DNA of 34,182 nt from Verrucomicrobiota bacterium (GCA_025360015.1 JANYCZ010000033.1:1-34182), one strand, 5' to 3'; counted from the stretch's first letter, positions 15,298 through 23,932 are shown. The notes: a model not told the origin generated them from the sequence alone. Made by a program: numbers and translations.

Positions 15298-18120
15298 TCA
15301 CCGCATCCATTCCCACAACTTCTTCAAGTCCACAGGCTTCACCAGGTATTCATTGAAGCCAGCGCGTTTCCCTTCAGCCAGGTCCTCCGCACTGCCATAG
15401 CCGCTCATCGCTATGAGCAGTGCATCCGCGAGGCCCGGCAGGGCGCGCAGCCGGCGGGCCACCTCAAAGCCGTCCATGCCTGGCAGCCCGATGTCCAGGA
15501 TCACTACCTCGGGTAAAAACTCCGCTGCCGCAGTCACGGCGTCCGGCCCGGTGAATACAGTCCGCGTTTCATGCCCGCGTCGCTTATGCAACAGCGCCAG
15601 ACTGCAGGCCGAATCCTTGTTGTCATCCACAATCAGGATGCGTCTTGACCGCTCCCTCACCGGCTGCACCACCGGAGATGCAGGCGGCTTTTCTGCGGCC
15701 GTCAAATTTCCATCCATCAGCATCGGCAGCCTCACAATGAAGTCCGCCCCGTGGCCGATCCCCGCACTCTTCGCCACAATGCTGCCACCATGCAGCTTCA
15801 CCAGCCGCTGCGCCAGTGTCAGGCCGATGCCCAGACCCCCGCGCTCCCGGTCCAGAGTTCGGCTCTCCTGCACAAAGAGTTCAAAAATGTACGGCAGCAG
15901 CTGCTCATCGATTCCCATGCCTCGGTCGCTCACCGTGACCACCACCTCCCTCCCCTCCCGGTCCACCCTCACCTTGATCGGGCTGCCATCGTCGCTGTAC
16001 TTGCGGGCGTTGATCAAAAGATTGCCGAAGACCTGCTCCAGCCGCGTCGCGTCCGCATCCAGATACACCGGCTCTTCCGGCAGTTGCAGCATCAGCTTCT
16101 GCCCTCTCTCCACGCAACAAGCCTGCGCCAGTCCCACTGCCGCCTTCAGGATTCCCTCCAGCCCCACCGGCCTCCGGCGCAGCTCGATCTTTCCCTGCGT
16201 GATGCGCGCCGCATCCAGCAGGTCGTCAATCATCCGGCTCATGTTTTCGATCTGCCGCGTCAGGATCGAGAGCGAGTTCCGGCTCTCTTCCGCACTCAGC
16301 GTCGCCGTCTTCAAGACTTCCGTCATGTTCCGCATCGGTGCCAGCGGGTTGCGCAGCTCATGCGCCAGCATCGCCAGAAATTCATCTTTGCGCCGGGCCG
16401 CTTCCGTCAGCTCCGCAGCATTCTTGACCAGTGCCGTCTCCAGTTCTCGCCGCTCGGTGATGTCCATGTGCACCACGATCGCGCCGCCCACCTCCGGCGG
16501 CGCATGCATCACGTGCATCGCAAACCACCGTGTCTTATCCGGGGCAGTGCAGGGATACTCCATTTTAAAATCCGTGGCTTTGCCTTCCAGCACACTCTGG
16601 ATTCCCTCCAGCGTCCTCGCTGCGTCCTCATCTCCCCCGGCTGCAGCCTTGCGGCATACGGCCAGATAATCCACCCCCACCCCGACTCGATCCGTCTGGG
16701 CATCCTCACCGTTCTGTGAAAATTTCAGCCACGGTTTGTTGATCGCGATGATCCGCCCGACGTGGTCCAGTACCGCAATCTCCGCAGGCAGCGAGTCCAG
16801 CACCGCGACGTTAAAGCGCTCGCTCCTCGCAAGCGCCTCACCGGCCAGCTTCTTCTCGGTCACATCCAGGTTCGTGCCCACCACCCACTCCGTCTGCCCC
16901 TGGGCGTTTGCTCGCGCCGTCTCCACGCATTCCAGGTGGCGCACCGCTCCATCGCTCCGGCGTCGGATCCGAAAGGAGCGCGCACTGCTGCCCACCCTGC
17001 GCACCATGTCTTGCAGGATCTCTTCATTTTCCGCCAGATCCTCCGGCAGCACCGCACCGCTCCAGTCATTGTAGTGGACCATGCCGTCGGGAGTCGGCGG
17101 AATGCCGTAAATCTGAAACATTGGCGCATCCCAGCAGATCGCATTCGTGACTACATTCCATTCCCAGATGCCCACTCCCGTGGCAGCCGTCGCCAGACGC
17201 ACACGCTCTTCGCTTTCCACCAGCGCCCTTTCGGCACGGTAGCGCGGGGTGATGTCGTTAAAGTAACAGACAACCCCATAGCCACCCTCCGGCAGCACCA
17301 CCCGCTGTGTCTCCCACTCATAGGCTTCCTCGTTCCCGTGGTCATGCCTCACCTGCGCAAAGCCGGGGGAAATGTACCGCTCACCCGTCGCCAGCGTATG
17401 ACGAAAATGGGCCAGGACGCCAGCGCCCAGCTCCTCTCCCCACTGGAGCACCACCACTTCCCCCAGGCTGCGGCCGATCAACGGCTCAATCCCGCTAAAC
17501 GCCGGCATCGCCACCGGGTTGATCTGCCGTATGCGCAGGTGACCATCCACCACATACGTGCCGATGGGTGCTTGCTCAATCAACGAGGAGAACAGTCCCG
17601 CATTCTGCAAAGTGTGCAGTTCCGCCTTTTTTCGCTCAGTGATGTCCATAGCCACCCCAAAGTGCCGCACCGGGACTCCCGCCTCATCATACTCCGTCTC
17701 CGCACGATTGCCGATCCACCGCTCCTGCCCGTCCGGCCGGCGGATGCGAAACTCATGCATGAAATAAAGCTGGTGGTCAATGCACGCTTCCAAGTGCTGC
17801 CAAAACCTCGCCCGGTCATCCGGATGCACCAGCTCCGTGAAGGCATCACGCGTCGGAGTGAAGGTCTCCGCGGACACTCCGAACACCGCGTAAACCTCCG
17901 GTGACCACCATAAAACGTCATTCTTGAAGGTCAGATCATAGACTCCCATTTGCCCTGCGGAGAGCGCCAGCGTCAGCCTCTCTCGCTCAATGCACAGCGC
18001 TCTCTCTGCTTCCGTCTCTGGGCCGCTCGTCACCGGGTGTGGCGGTGCCCCTCCTCCCAGAGCAGGCACACCATCTGCTCGTTTCCAAGAGCAGCCATCG
18101 AGGTAGCCAGGCTCATTCAT
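15298..18120 (-). CDS. Hybrid sensor histidine kinase with four PAS domains and a C-terminal receiver
   Basis: A 940-residue signalling protein. It has no obvious transmembrane segment, so it is probably a cytoplasmic sensor. Four PAS/PAC units follow one another (about residues 50-165, 175-295, 305-430 and 440-555), each closing with a DITER/DVTEK-like motif. HisKA (about 570-640) has FLAMLAHELRNPL, with the phosphorylated His. HATPase (about 680-795) has NLLINARKYS, DRGMGI and GGLGIGLTLAQRLVKLHGG. A receiver domain (about 820-938) has VDDNKD, the phospho-Asp in VVILDIGLPGMDG, and the conserved Lys in VKPVD. The ATG at 18120 has an AAAGG site seven bases upstream. It is isolated from any obvious output gene, and signal and target are unknown. 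Confidence 0.93.
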   Translation of the reverse strand: MNEPGYLDGCSWKRADGVPALGGGAPPHPVTSGPETEAERALCIERERLTLALSAGQMGVYDLTFKNDVLWWSPEVYAVFGVSAETFTPTRDAFTELVHPDDRARFWQHLEACIDHQLYFMHEFRIRRPDGQERWIGNRAETEYDEAGVPVRHFGVAMDITERKKAELHTLQNAGLFSSLIEQAPIGTYVVDGHLRIRQINPVAMPAFSGIEPLIGRSLGEVVVLQWGEELGAGVLAHFRHTLATGERYISPGFAQVRHDHGNEEAYEWETQRVVLPEGGYGVVCYFNDITPRYRAERALVESEERVRLATAATGVGIWEWNVVTNAICWDAPMFQIYGIPPTPDGMVHYNDWSGAVLPEDLAENEEILQDMVRRVGSSARSFRIRRRSDGAVRHLECVETARANAQGQTEWVVGTNLDVTEKKLAGEALARSERFNVAVLDSLPAEIAVLDHVGRIIAINKPWLKFSQNGEDAQTDRVGVGVDYLAVCRKAAAGGDEDAARTLEGIQSVLEGKATDFKMEYPCTAPDKTRWFAMHVMHAPPEVGGAIVVHMDITERRELETALVKNAAELTEAARRKDEFLAMLAHELRNPLAPMRNMTEVLKTATLSAEESRNSLSILTRQIENMSRMIDDLLDAARITQGKIELRRRPVGLEGILKAAVGLAQACCVERGQKLMLQLPEEPVYLDADATRLEQVFGNLLINARKYSDDGSPIKVRVDREGREVVVTVSDRGMGIDEQLLPYIFELFVQESRTLDRERGGLGIGLTLAQRLVKLHGGSIVAKSAGIGHGADFIVRLPMLMDGNLTAAEKPPASPVVQPVRERSRRILIVDDNKDSACSLALLHKRRGHETRTVFTGPDAVTAAAEFLPEVVILDIGLPGMDGFEVARRLRALPGLADALLIAMSGYGSAEDLAEGKRAGFNEYLVKPVDLKKLWEWMR

Positions 18121-18582
18121 AAAAAACCTTTCCTAAAGATCCATGATCCCTCAAACGTAAATTGTTGATTTTCAACGTGATTTAGGGTGAGTTTTAGATT
18201 CTTTGCTTCGGCGTCGGAAAATAAACGGAACGTTTCTCGGCCCACCTTAGACGTATCAAACGCCTTTCAGCTACTGAAAAGTGCCTACCATTCAGAGGGT
18301 GATTCAGGACCAAGGGGGGGCACGCCATCAATCGCCGGGTTCCCCAGCACGCTGCCTTTCGCACTCATGGCCGGCTCATACTGAAGCGCCCGCCATTGGC
18401 CATGCAAACATCGCAGCCATGAGGATCATAAGGGGGGCAAAGAGGCAGATAACGTCATGAAGCGCTCTATTTGCGCGGAATTCTGAGAAGAACAATAAGC
18501 AGGTGACCCTGTCATATCGCGTTCTGCCACAACCACGCAGATCCTTACATCCACAAACCTTGCGCAGTGCGAAGAAGCGTCG
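18121..18582. other. Intergenic region without recognised genes
   Basis: About 460 bases separate the divergent kinase and HD-like genes. The part nearest the kinase (18121-18240) is AT-richer than its surroundings and should contain the kinase promoter, but no well-spaced consensus hexamers stand out. Short open frames here have no motif. I see no RNA gene, repeat or hairpin. Confidence 0.5.
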
Positions 18583-19161
18583 ATGAACTTCATGGCCACC
18601 ATTCTGACGGAACAGCTCAAACAGCAGCAGGAAGGCATTGCGGAAGCCATCGCCCAGCCCCTGTGGCAGAAAGCCGCGTCTTATGCGGCCAGCGTCCATG
18701 CGGGTGAAGTCCCCAGCGGCGAAATACCCCCCTCCTTGGCGCAGGCCACCCGCGTGGCCCTCACCGTCGCGTCTCTCTATCACTGCCCGGAACCACCCGT
18801 ACTGGCGGCCGCACTTCTTCACAACGTTCTGGATAAATCAGAAGTCTCCTTTGATGAGCTCTGCGAGCACTTCGGAAGGCAAATCGCCACACGCGTCCAA
18901 CGCTTGAGCCGCGAGCCCGATCTCGGCACCGACGTGCATTTAAAGCGCCTCCATTCCTGCGACTGGCAGACCCGCCTCATCAAACTCGCCGATGCCGCCG
19001 ACACCCTGGATCACGACAATGAAGAGGAAGAGCTGGAGAGCCGCATCACCCACACCAATCAGGTGCTGGAGCTCGCCTTCGGCGAAGAAGAGCCCGTCCA
19101 GCGCGCCCAGCGCCATCTCACGGAGCTGCTGCAAAACGTGCGCCTGAATTCCGCAGGCTGA
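18583..19161 (+). CDS. Degenerate HD-domain protein (SpoT/RelA hydrolase-like)
   Basis: A 192-residue protein resembling the ppGpp-hydrolase HD domain of RelA/SpoT enzymes. The recognisable parts are APPVLAAALLHN-type motif 2 (AALLHNVLDKSEVSFDEL), where the canonical HD pair reads HN, then HFGRQIATRVQRLSRE and RLIKLADAADTLDH, matching the 'KLAD..NL' helix. Loss of the metal-binding Asp in the HD pair suggests no or altered phosphohydrolase activity. Length fits a stand-alone HD domain. ATG 18592 is an alternative start. It is monocistronic and faces a lipoprotein hydrolase across a hairpin. A ligand-binding or regulatory role is inference. Confidence 0.7.
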   Translation: MNFMATILTEQLKQQQEGIAEAIAQPLWQKAASYAASVHAGEVPSGEIPPSLAQATRVALTVASLYHCPEPPVLAAALLHNVLDKSEVSFDELCEHFGRQIATRVQRLSREPDLGTDVHLKRLHSCDWQTRLIKLADAADTLDHDNEEEELESRITHTNQVLELAFGEEEPVQRAQRHLTELLQNVRLNSAG

Positions 19162-19184
19162 TTCTCACGCCCAGCGTAAGGTAG

Positions 19185-19206
19185 GGCTGGCTGTCCTCAG
19201 CCAGCC
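19185..19206. terminator. Perfect hairpin between convergent genes
   Basis: ggctggctg (19185-19193) pairs with cagccagcc (19198-19206) around a TCCT loop, a 9-base perfect stem. There is no T run next to it. It lies between genes ending at 19161 (plus) and 19276 (minus), so it could end transcription both ways. It shares its loop and setting with 12151-12170. Confidence 0.55.
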
Positions 19207-19275
19207 GCCGCCGGAGCTCACGTCTCCCGAGCAAGAGGCGGTCAGCTAAACAGCAACGCGTTTTCCAATTCGCTA

Positions 19276-20298
19276 TCACCGCCGCCGGGCCAGCCGCTCA
19301 TCCAGCCACGCACCGGTCTTCGCCAGCATTTCCTTCCTGACCAGCCGGTCATTCAGCATGTCATGGTCCGCCTTCGCATTGGGGTGCCACCACAGCTCTT
19401 TGTCCTTCGACTGAAACATCTCCCGGATCCGCTCCGGACTGCGCCGGGACATCGCGATGGTGGCATCGCTCCTCCCATACTCCAGCAGCACAGGCAGGGT
19501 CACTTGGCCCGCCAGTCCCCGCGCATGCTTACCCGCATCCAGACACGCCGAGACATAGCGGAAAGACATCCCTCCGCACAGCCGGTCACTGGACCTCTCC
19601 CACGCCGCCTCGTCCGCTTGGTTGGACACAATGTCCCGGTGCAGCAGCTTAAACACCGCCGGCCCCGTCACCCGCGCCAAATTCAAACTCAAAACCTGCA
19701 CCGCTTTCGCCGCCGGACGCGCAAACCACTCGGGAAACGCCAGCACAAAAGCTGGCGCATAAAGCACCAGCGCATCGGGAGGAGCCCCATCATCCCTGGC
19801 CGCCGCAGCAGCCCCCAGCACCACCATGCCGCCAAGACTGTGCCCCATGTAAGCCACCGGCAGCCTCCTCCCACCGCGAGCCTGCACCGCAAACTCGTTC
19901 ACATCCTGCACCCATCGCTCCCAGTGGTGATAATTACCGCGCTCCGCAGAGTCCAAATCCTTCCCCTGCCCGCGTAAATCTGAGGCATACACCTCATACC
20001 CCCGTGCCGACAAATGGCGGCCCAGTTGCGCCCAGTCCACGGAAGATTCATCCATGCCCGGCACCGCAATCACAATCCCCTTTCGCAGCATCCCCTTCGG
20101 CGGCAGCCAGCGGCAGTAAGGCACCACCGCCTTGTCTGACGCCTGCCATCTCAATACGGGCTCATCGTAGAGTGGCGGCCCCTCCCCCATCTTCTTCTGA
20201 AACCGTCCGCCGCCCGTCAGGCATGCTGATACTAGAAATGGCAGCAGCAGAACCCACGCACGGCACCACCAAAACGCTGGGATAAAGGAGTTCAACAT
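19276..20298 (-). CDS. Lipoprotein alpha/beta hydrolase
   Basis: A 340-residue protein. The N-terminus has a signal with lipobox VSA|C (WVLLLPFLVSAC), so it is probably lipid-anchored outside the cytoplasm. The hydrolase core begins around residue 75. The oxyanion strand GIVIAVPGMDESS, the nucleophile elbow AYMGHSLGGMVV (Ser), the acid in LLEYGRSDATIA, and the His in KADHDML match the serine-hydrolase (monoglyceride lipase-like) fold, including SDLRGQGKD. The start was set at ATG 20298, with AAGGGTGAGG just upstream; a TTG at 20316 is less likely. The small membrane protein gene at 20397 lies upstream on the same strand. Substrate is unknown. Confidence 0.85.
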   Translation of the reverse strand: MLNSFIPAFWWCRAWVLLLPFLVSACLTGGGRFQKKMGEGPPLYDEPVLRWQASDKAVVPYCRWLPPKGMLRKGIVIAVPGMDESSVDWAQLGRHLSARGYEVYASDLRGQGKDLDSAERGNYHHWERWVQDVNEFAVQARGGRRLPVAYMGHSLGGMVVLGAAAAARDDGAPPDALVLYAPAFVLAFPEWFARPAAKAVQVLSLNLARVTGPAVFKLLHRDIVSNQADEAAWERSSDRLCGGMSFRYVSACLDAGKHARGLAGQVTLPVLLEYGRSDATIAMSRRSPERIREMFQSKDKELWWHPNAKADHDMLNDRLVRKEMLAKTGAWLDERLARRR

Positions 20299-20396
20299 AG
20301 CCTCACCCTTCAACAAACCGCTCCAAACGAATCACCGCACCCTATGGATGCATCCTTTACAATACAGGACGACCTCGCGCCCCGCTGCCGTTCGCC

Positions 20397-20723
20397 TCAG
20401 CGACCATTCGTCACAAATGCCTCGGGCGTATCCGCAAAAAACTCGCCCACGTCGCCGTCCGGCATGCCGTGATTGCGGATGCCTTCCAGCCTCCGGCGGC
20501 TGCCACGTTCGCTGCCGGGGCGGTTGGCCGTGCGCTGCACCAGTCCGGTGATCACCGGCGCGGCAATAGCAGCACTGGCCGCCAGCAAAGTGAGGGCAAT
20601 CATATTCGATGACCCACGCCGCATGCCACGGCCAAACAGGATGCCCAGCGCACAGCCTGCCGCAGCAGGGGCGATCAGTGACGCATAGGTTTCGTAACCA
20701 GGAGCGGAGGGATGTTCTTGCAT
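20397..20723 (-). CDS. Small membrane protein
   Basis: A 108-residue protein with two hydrophobic helices (YASLIAPAAAGCALGILFG and NMIALTLLAASAAIAAPVI) separated by a basic loop (RGMRRGSS), then a basic stretch (RTANRPGSERGSRRRLEG) and a polar C-terminus. I recognise no family. ATG 20723 gives the cleanest start; the longer frame to 20774 adds a region overlapping the divergent promoter area of the guanylyltransferase gene. It may share transcription with the hydrolase lipoprotein about 100 bases downstream. Confidence 0.6.
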   Translation of the reverse strand: MQEHPSAPGYETYASLIAPAAAGCALGILFGRGMRRGSSNMIALTLLAASAAIAAPVITGLVQRTANRPGSERGSRRRLEGIRNHGMPDGDVGEFFADTPEAFVTNGR

Positions 20724-20818
20724 CGCCCATAATAACCCCTCCGCGAGAATCACCAAAGAGGAATTTGCCCGCATCCTGCTTTCCGGCTAAGGGAGGACTG
20801 CTCACAAATCCACTGCAC

Positions 20819-21901
20819 ATGACCCAAGCCGCTTCAAAAAAACGATACGCTCTCATCCTTGCCGGAGGCAGCGGCCAGCGCTTCTGGCCCATCAGCCGCG
20901 ATGCCCAGCCCAAGCAACTGCTGAAACTCTTCGGCGAAAAAACCCTGCTCGAGCTCACCATTGAGCGCCTTGATGGCTTCGTCCCCAAGGAGAACATCCT
21001 CATCCTCACCAACCAGCAGCAGGAAGCCTCCGTGCGTGCCCTGGTGAAAGATCTGCCGCCGGAGAACATCGTCGCCGAACCCGAGAAGCGCGATACCGCA
21101 CCTGCCATCGCCCTCGCCGTCGGCTGGATCGTCGCCCGTGAGCCCACGGCCACCATGATCGTGCTGCCAGCCGACCACTTGATCCAAAACCACACCGAGT
21201 TTCAGCGCGTGCTTTCCAACGCCGCTCTCGCCGCCGAAAATAGCGGCAGCCTCGTCACCATCGGCATCACCCCCACCTGGGCCTGCCCCAGCTACGGCTA
21301 TGTCGAGCGCGGCCGCCGTGCCAGCATCGGCGGACTCGATGACCTCCCGGTCTGGGAAGTCGCCCGCTTCCGTGAGAAGCCCAATCCCGATCTCGCCGAG
21401 CACTTCATCAGCCAGGGCAATTTCCTCTGGAACGCCGGCATGTTCATCTGGACCATCCCCGCCATCTTCAGCGAGCTCAGCCGCCACTGCCCCGTGCTCG
21501 CCGATTTCGTCTCCGAACTCCGCGGCTCCAAGGACTTCAGCGCCACCGTTGATAAACAGTTCAGCAAGCTGCCAAAGCTCTCCATCGACTACGCCCTCAT
21601 GGAGCGCGCCTCCCGTGTGCTCAACATCGAGTCCACCTTCGACTGGGATGACGTCGGCAACTGGACCAGCGTCGGCCGCTACCTCAAGAGCGATACTGAC
21701 GGCAACCAGTACAACTGCGCCCTCTCCCACCAGGATTCCCTCAACAACATCGTCTTCACCCAGACCGGCCAGCATGTGGCGCTCATCGGCGTGCAGGACC
21801 TCATCGTCGTCGCCTCCAAAGATGGCCTCCTCGTCGCCACCCGCAGCAAGGCCGAGAACATCAAGAAAATCGTCGATGGCCTCCCGCAGGATCTCCGCTG
21901 A
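20819..21901 (+). CDS. manC: Mannose-1-phosphate guanylyltransferase
   Basis: A 360-residue nucleotidyltransferase making GDP-mannose from mannose-1-phosphate and GTP, for polysaccharide or glycan synthesis. LILAGGSGQRFWPISRDAQP holds the signature G-G-x-G-x-R-x-WP-S-R, and PKQLLKLFGEKTLLE follows. PADHLI, FREKPNP, GNFLWNAGMFIW and SIDYALMERA are the family's later blocks, and DWDDVGNW is typical. Only the transferase domain is present, without the isomerase half of bifunctional enzymes. A heptamer repeat (21901-21955) follows and leads into ruvX on the same strand. Confidence 0.94.
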   Translation: MTQAASKKRYALILAGGSGQRFWPISRDAQPKQLLKLFGEKTLLELTIERLDGFVPKENILILTNQQQEASVRALVKDLPPENIVAEPEKRDTAPAIALAVGWIVAREPTATMIVLPADHLIQNHTEFQRVLSNAALAAENSGSLVTIGITPTWACPSYGYVERGRRASIGGLDDLPVWEVARFREKPNPDLAEHFISQGNFLWNAGMFIWTIPAIFSELSRHCPVLADFVSELRGSKDFSATVDKQFSKLPKLSIDYALMERASRVLNIESTFDWDDVGNWTSVGRYLKSDTDGNQYNCALSHQDSLNNIVFTQTGQHVALIGVQDLIVVASKDGLLVATRSKAENIKKIVDGLPQDLR

Positions 21902-21955
21902 TCTGGCTCTGGTATCTGACATCTAGAATCCAGTATCTAGCATCAAGGATCCAGC
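21901..21955 (+). repeat. Tandem heptamer repeat between manC and ruvX
   Basis: The bases read as 7-base units ATCTGGC, (T)CTGGT, ATCTGAC, ATCTAGA, ATCCAGT, ATCTAGC, ATCAAGG, ATCCAGC, followed by CCC and the ruvX ATG. The consensus is ATCtAGn, with one unit one base short. It starts in the last base of the manC stop and occupies the whole gap. The repeats at 9208-9240 and 25919-25946 have different sequence but the same period and position before a start codon. Confidence 0.75.
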
Positions 21956-21958
21956 CCC

Positions 21959-22450
21959 ATGCCCCGCATCCTCGCCATCGATCACGGCACCGTGCGCATC
22001 GGTCTCGCTCTCAGTGACGAGACCGAGATCGTCGCCAGCCCCTTCAAAACGATCGATGCCACCCACGAGCCCGAGCGCACCCTCGCCCGCATCGTGCAGG
22101 AGAAGCGCATCGCCAAAATCGTCATTGGCATGCCCTTCCGCATGAGCGGCGAGAAGGGCAGCGCCGCTGCGCGTGTCGAAAAATTCGCCCTCAGCCTCGG
22201 CAAGGAACTGCAGCACGCCGTTCCCATCGAGTTTGTCGATGAACGCCTCTCCTCCGTCGAAGCCGAGGCCTCCATGTCCCGCGCCGGCATCACCGGTAAA
22301 AAGGAGCGCAACGAGATCGTCGATCAGCTCGCCGCCGTCGTCATCCTGCAGGAATACTTGAACCAGCAGCGCGGCCCCGCAGGCTTCCTGCTCCCCGACG
22401 CCTCCTACGAACTTCAATGGACCGATGAGCCGAAGCGACGTCGAAAGTAA
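21959..22450 (+). CDS. ruvX: RuvX/YqgF family Holliday junction resolvase-like protein
   Basis: A 163-residue RNase H-like fold protein. The first catalytic Asp is in RILAIDHGTVRIGLALSD, the motif VIGMPFRMSG follows, and FVDERLSSVEAEASM and the terminal D(Q)LAAVVILQEYL fit the other acidic positions. YqgF proteins take part in pre-16S rRNA 5' maturation and are proposed junction resolvases. Length is normal, and the C-terminus ends in basic PKRRRK. Its end overlaps the truA start by 26 bases, an unusually long overlap, so both are likely translated from one message. Confidence 0.93.
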   Translation: MPRILAIDHGTVRIGLALSDETEIVASPFKTIDATHEPERTLARIVQEKRIAKIVIGMPFRMSGEKGSAAARVEKFALSLGKELQHAVPIEFVDERLSSVEAEASMSRAGITGKKERNEIVDQLAAVVILQEYLNQQRGPAGFLLPDASYELQWTDEPKRRRK

Positions 22451-23264
22451 GGCGGGCAAAAATCACGGCCCCGAGCCGGGATTCAAACGCCTGCGCTTCA
22501 CCATCGCCTACTGCGGCACCCCCTGGCGTGGCTGGCAGAGCCTCGAAGGCGGCCGCACCGTCACAGACGAGCTCCACACCGCCATCCGCAGGGCCACCCG
22601 CATCGACGCCCGCGTTCATGGCTCCGGCCGCACCGACGCCGGCGTCCACGCCCTGGCACAGACCGCGCACTGCGATGTCCCTGAAACCCTGCGCATGACC
22701 TGTGAATCCTGGGCCCATGCCATCAACGCCTGCCTCCCCCTCACCATCCGTATCCTGCAGGTGGAGGAATGCCAGCCCACCTTCCACGCCCGCTTCGACG
22801 CCCTCGGCAAAACCTACCGCTACCGCATCTGGCGCCAGCGCATGCTCTCCCCCTTTGAAGCCGACCGCGCCTGGCACATCTACGGTCCGCTCGATCTCGA
22901 CGCCGTGCGCTGGTGCTGCGAACAACTCATCGGCACTCACAACTTCGTCCGCCTCTCCGCCAATCGCGGCGACATGCCCGAAACCGAACGCCGCCTCCGC
23001 ATTGAGAAAACCACCCGCACCATCCACCGCGCCGAACTCCGCGAAGCTGATGACATGCTCGAACTCGAATTCGAAGGCGACGGCTTCCTTTACAAAATGG
23101 TCCGCCTCATCGTCGGCAGCCTCATGCACGTCGCCCGCGGCCGCGAACCCAAAGAATGGTTCGCCGCCCTCCTCACCACTCCCTCCGCCCCCCAAAGCAA
23201 CCAAACCGCCCCCGCCTGCGGCCTGTATTTGGCAGAGGTGAAGTATCCAAACGAGACACGCTGA
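22425..23264 (+). CDS. truA: tRNA pseudouridine(38-40) synthase TruA
   Basis: A 279-residue enzyme that isomerises uridines 38-40 in the anticodon stem of tRNAs. The catalytic Asp is in GSGRTDAGVHAL; the N-terminal strand RLRFTIAYCGTPWRGWQ, the KTYRYRIW strand and GDGFLYKMVRLIVGSLM are the family's blocks. The length is slightly above the usual 260. The start ATG 22425 lies inside ruvX; the first 20 residues form a polar lead, so a shorter start is possible. The last residues (APACGLYLAEVKYP) are the typical C-terminal A-P-GL-L motif. Confidence 0.94.
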   Translation: MSRSDVESKAGKNHGPEPGFKRLRFTIAYCGTPWRGWQSLEGGRTVTDELHTAIRRATRIDARVHGSGRTDAGVHALAQTAHCDVPETLRMTCESWAHAINACLPLTIRILQVEECQPTFHARFDALGKTYRYRIWRQRMLSPFEADRAWHIYGPLDLDAVRWCCEQLIGTHNFVRLSANRGDMPETERRLRIEKTTRTIHRAELREADDMLELEFEGDGFLYKMVRLIVGSLMHVARGREPKEWFAALLTTPSAPQSNQTAPACGLYLAEVKYPNETR

Positions 23265-23346
23265 AACCGCAGCCTTGCTGTTACCTGTGCTGTCAGAAAT
23301 GGCATTCGGTTAAGCGCATGTATCGCGAGTCATGGAGCACCATCGC

Positions 23347-23517
23347 CACGCGACAGCGTCTTGGAGTGCGGTGGCACAGATGCACGGCGCAAGCCTGCAT
23401 CGCCGACACCGCTTTCCGCGGGGTGTAAAACCTTCTCTGGCCTTACCACGCCGTCCAGCCTGCGAAAGCGGCGTCGCGCCTAAGCTTGCCGCACGCACTC
23501 CAGGACGCTGTCGCGTG
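23347..23517. repeat. Long imperfect palindrome in the truA-DUF350 gap
   Basis: The left arm 23347-23376 and right arm 23487-23517 are complementary over about 30 bases with few mismatches (cgcgacagcgtc and gagtgcg occur in one and, reversed, in the other). Inside, ccgctttc (23409-23416) and gaaagcgg (23463-23470) continue the pairing. About 170 bases could fold as a long hairpin. The surrounding gap 23265-23689 has no supported gene and no transposase. It resembles a dispersed palindromic (REP- or MITE-like) element; copies elsewhere must be sought. Confidence 0.65.
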
Positions 23518-23689
23518 CATGAAGTCACAAGCCCAGGCGCTAAAGGCAGACCCACGCGTTCTCGGGAACCCAAACCCCAGAGAAAATTCATACCCTCTTG
23601 TAATTTATCTTTCCTCCCTCTGCGCCTCCTTCATAGGCTCAAGCCTGCCACCTCATCCAGCAGCCACCCATCATCCCTTCTCCCAGCCA

Positions 23690-23932
23690 ATGACTCTGCT
23701 CTCTCATCCCTTCCTCGCCGAATACTCCATCGCACACGGCCTTGAGCTTTTCGTCATCTTCGGCTTTGCCGGCATCCTCATGACCATCGCTGGCTACAAA
23801 CTCTTCGACAAGCTGACCCCCGGCGATCTCCACGCTGAAATCTTCGAACACAAAAACGTCGCCGCAGCCATCCTGGCCGGCAGCGTCATCATCGGTGTCT
23901 CGCTGATCTTGGCAGCCGCCATGAGCAGTTAA
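23690..23932 (+). CDS. DUF350 family membrane protein
   Basis: An 80-residue protein with two hydrophobic segments. The first (LELFVIFGFAGILMTIAGYK) is followed by LFDKLTPGDLHAEIFEHKN, and the second (VAAAILAGSVIIGVSLILAA) has the 'eN-AaAi-l-g' pattern of DUF350/YjfL proteins. It is shorter than two-domain DUF350 proteins of about 130 residues. It is first in a three-gene set with a secreted Tyr-rich protein and a glutathionylspermidine-synthase-like enzyme, spaced 16 and 9 bases apart. Relatives in E. coli (yjfL, yjfM, yjfC) show the same arrangement. Function is unknown; membrane or envelope maintenance is inferred. Confidence 0.8.
   Translation: MTLLSHPFLAEYSIAHGLELFVIFGFAGILMTIAGYKLFDKLTPGDLHAEIFEHKNVAAAILAGSVIIGVSLILAAAMSS

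Noticed and set aside
16762..17904. A 380-codon plus-strand frame
   Set aside because: It lies antisense within the PAS-domain part of the histidine kinase and has no motif.
20834..21922. A 362-codon minus-strand frame rich in Gly, Glu, Ala and Asp
   Set aside because: It is antisense to manC and shows a typical mirror composition.
23265..23689. An insertion sequence in the gap with the palindrome
   Set aside because: No transposase frame, no target duplication, and the arms are too near each other to enclose a gene.
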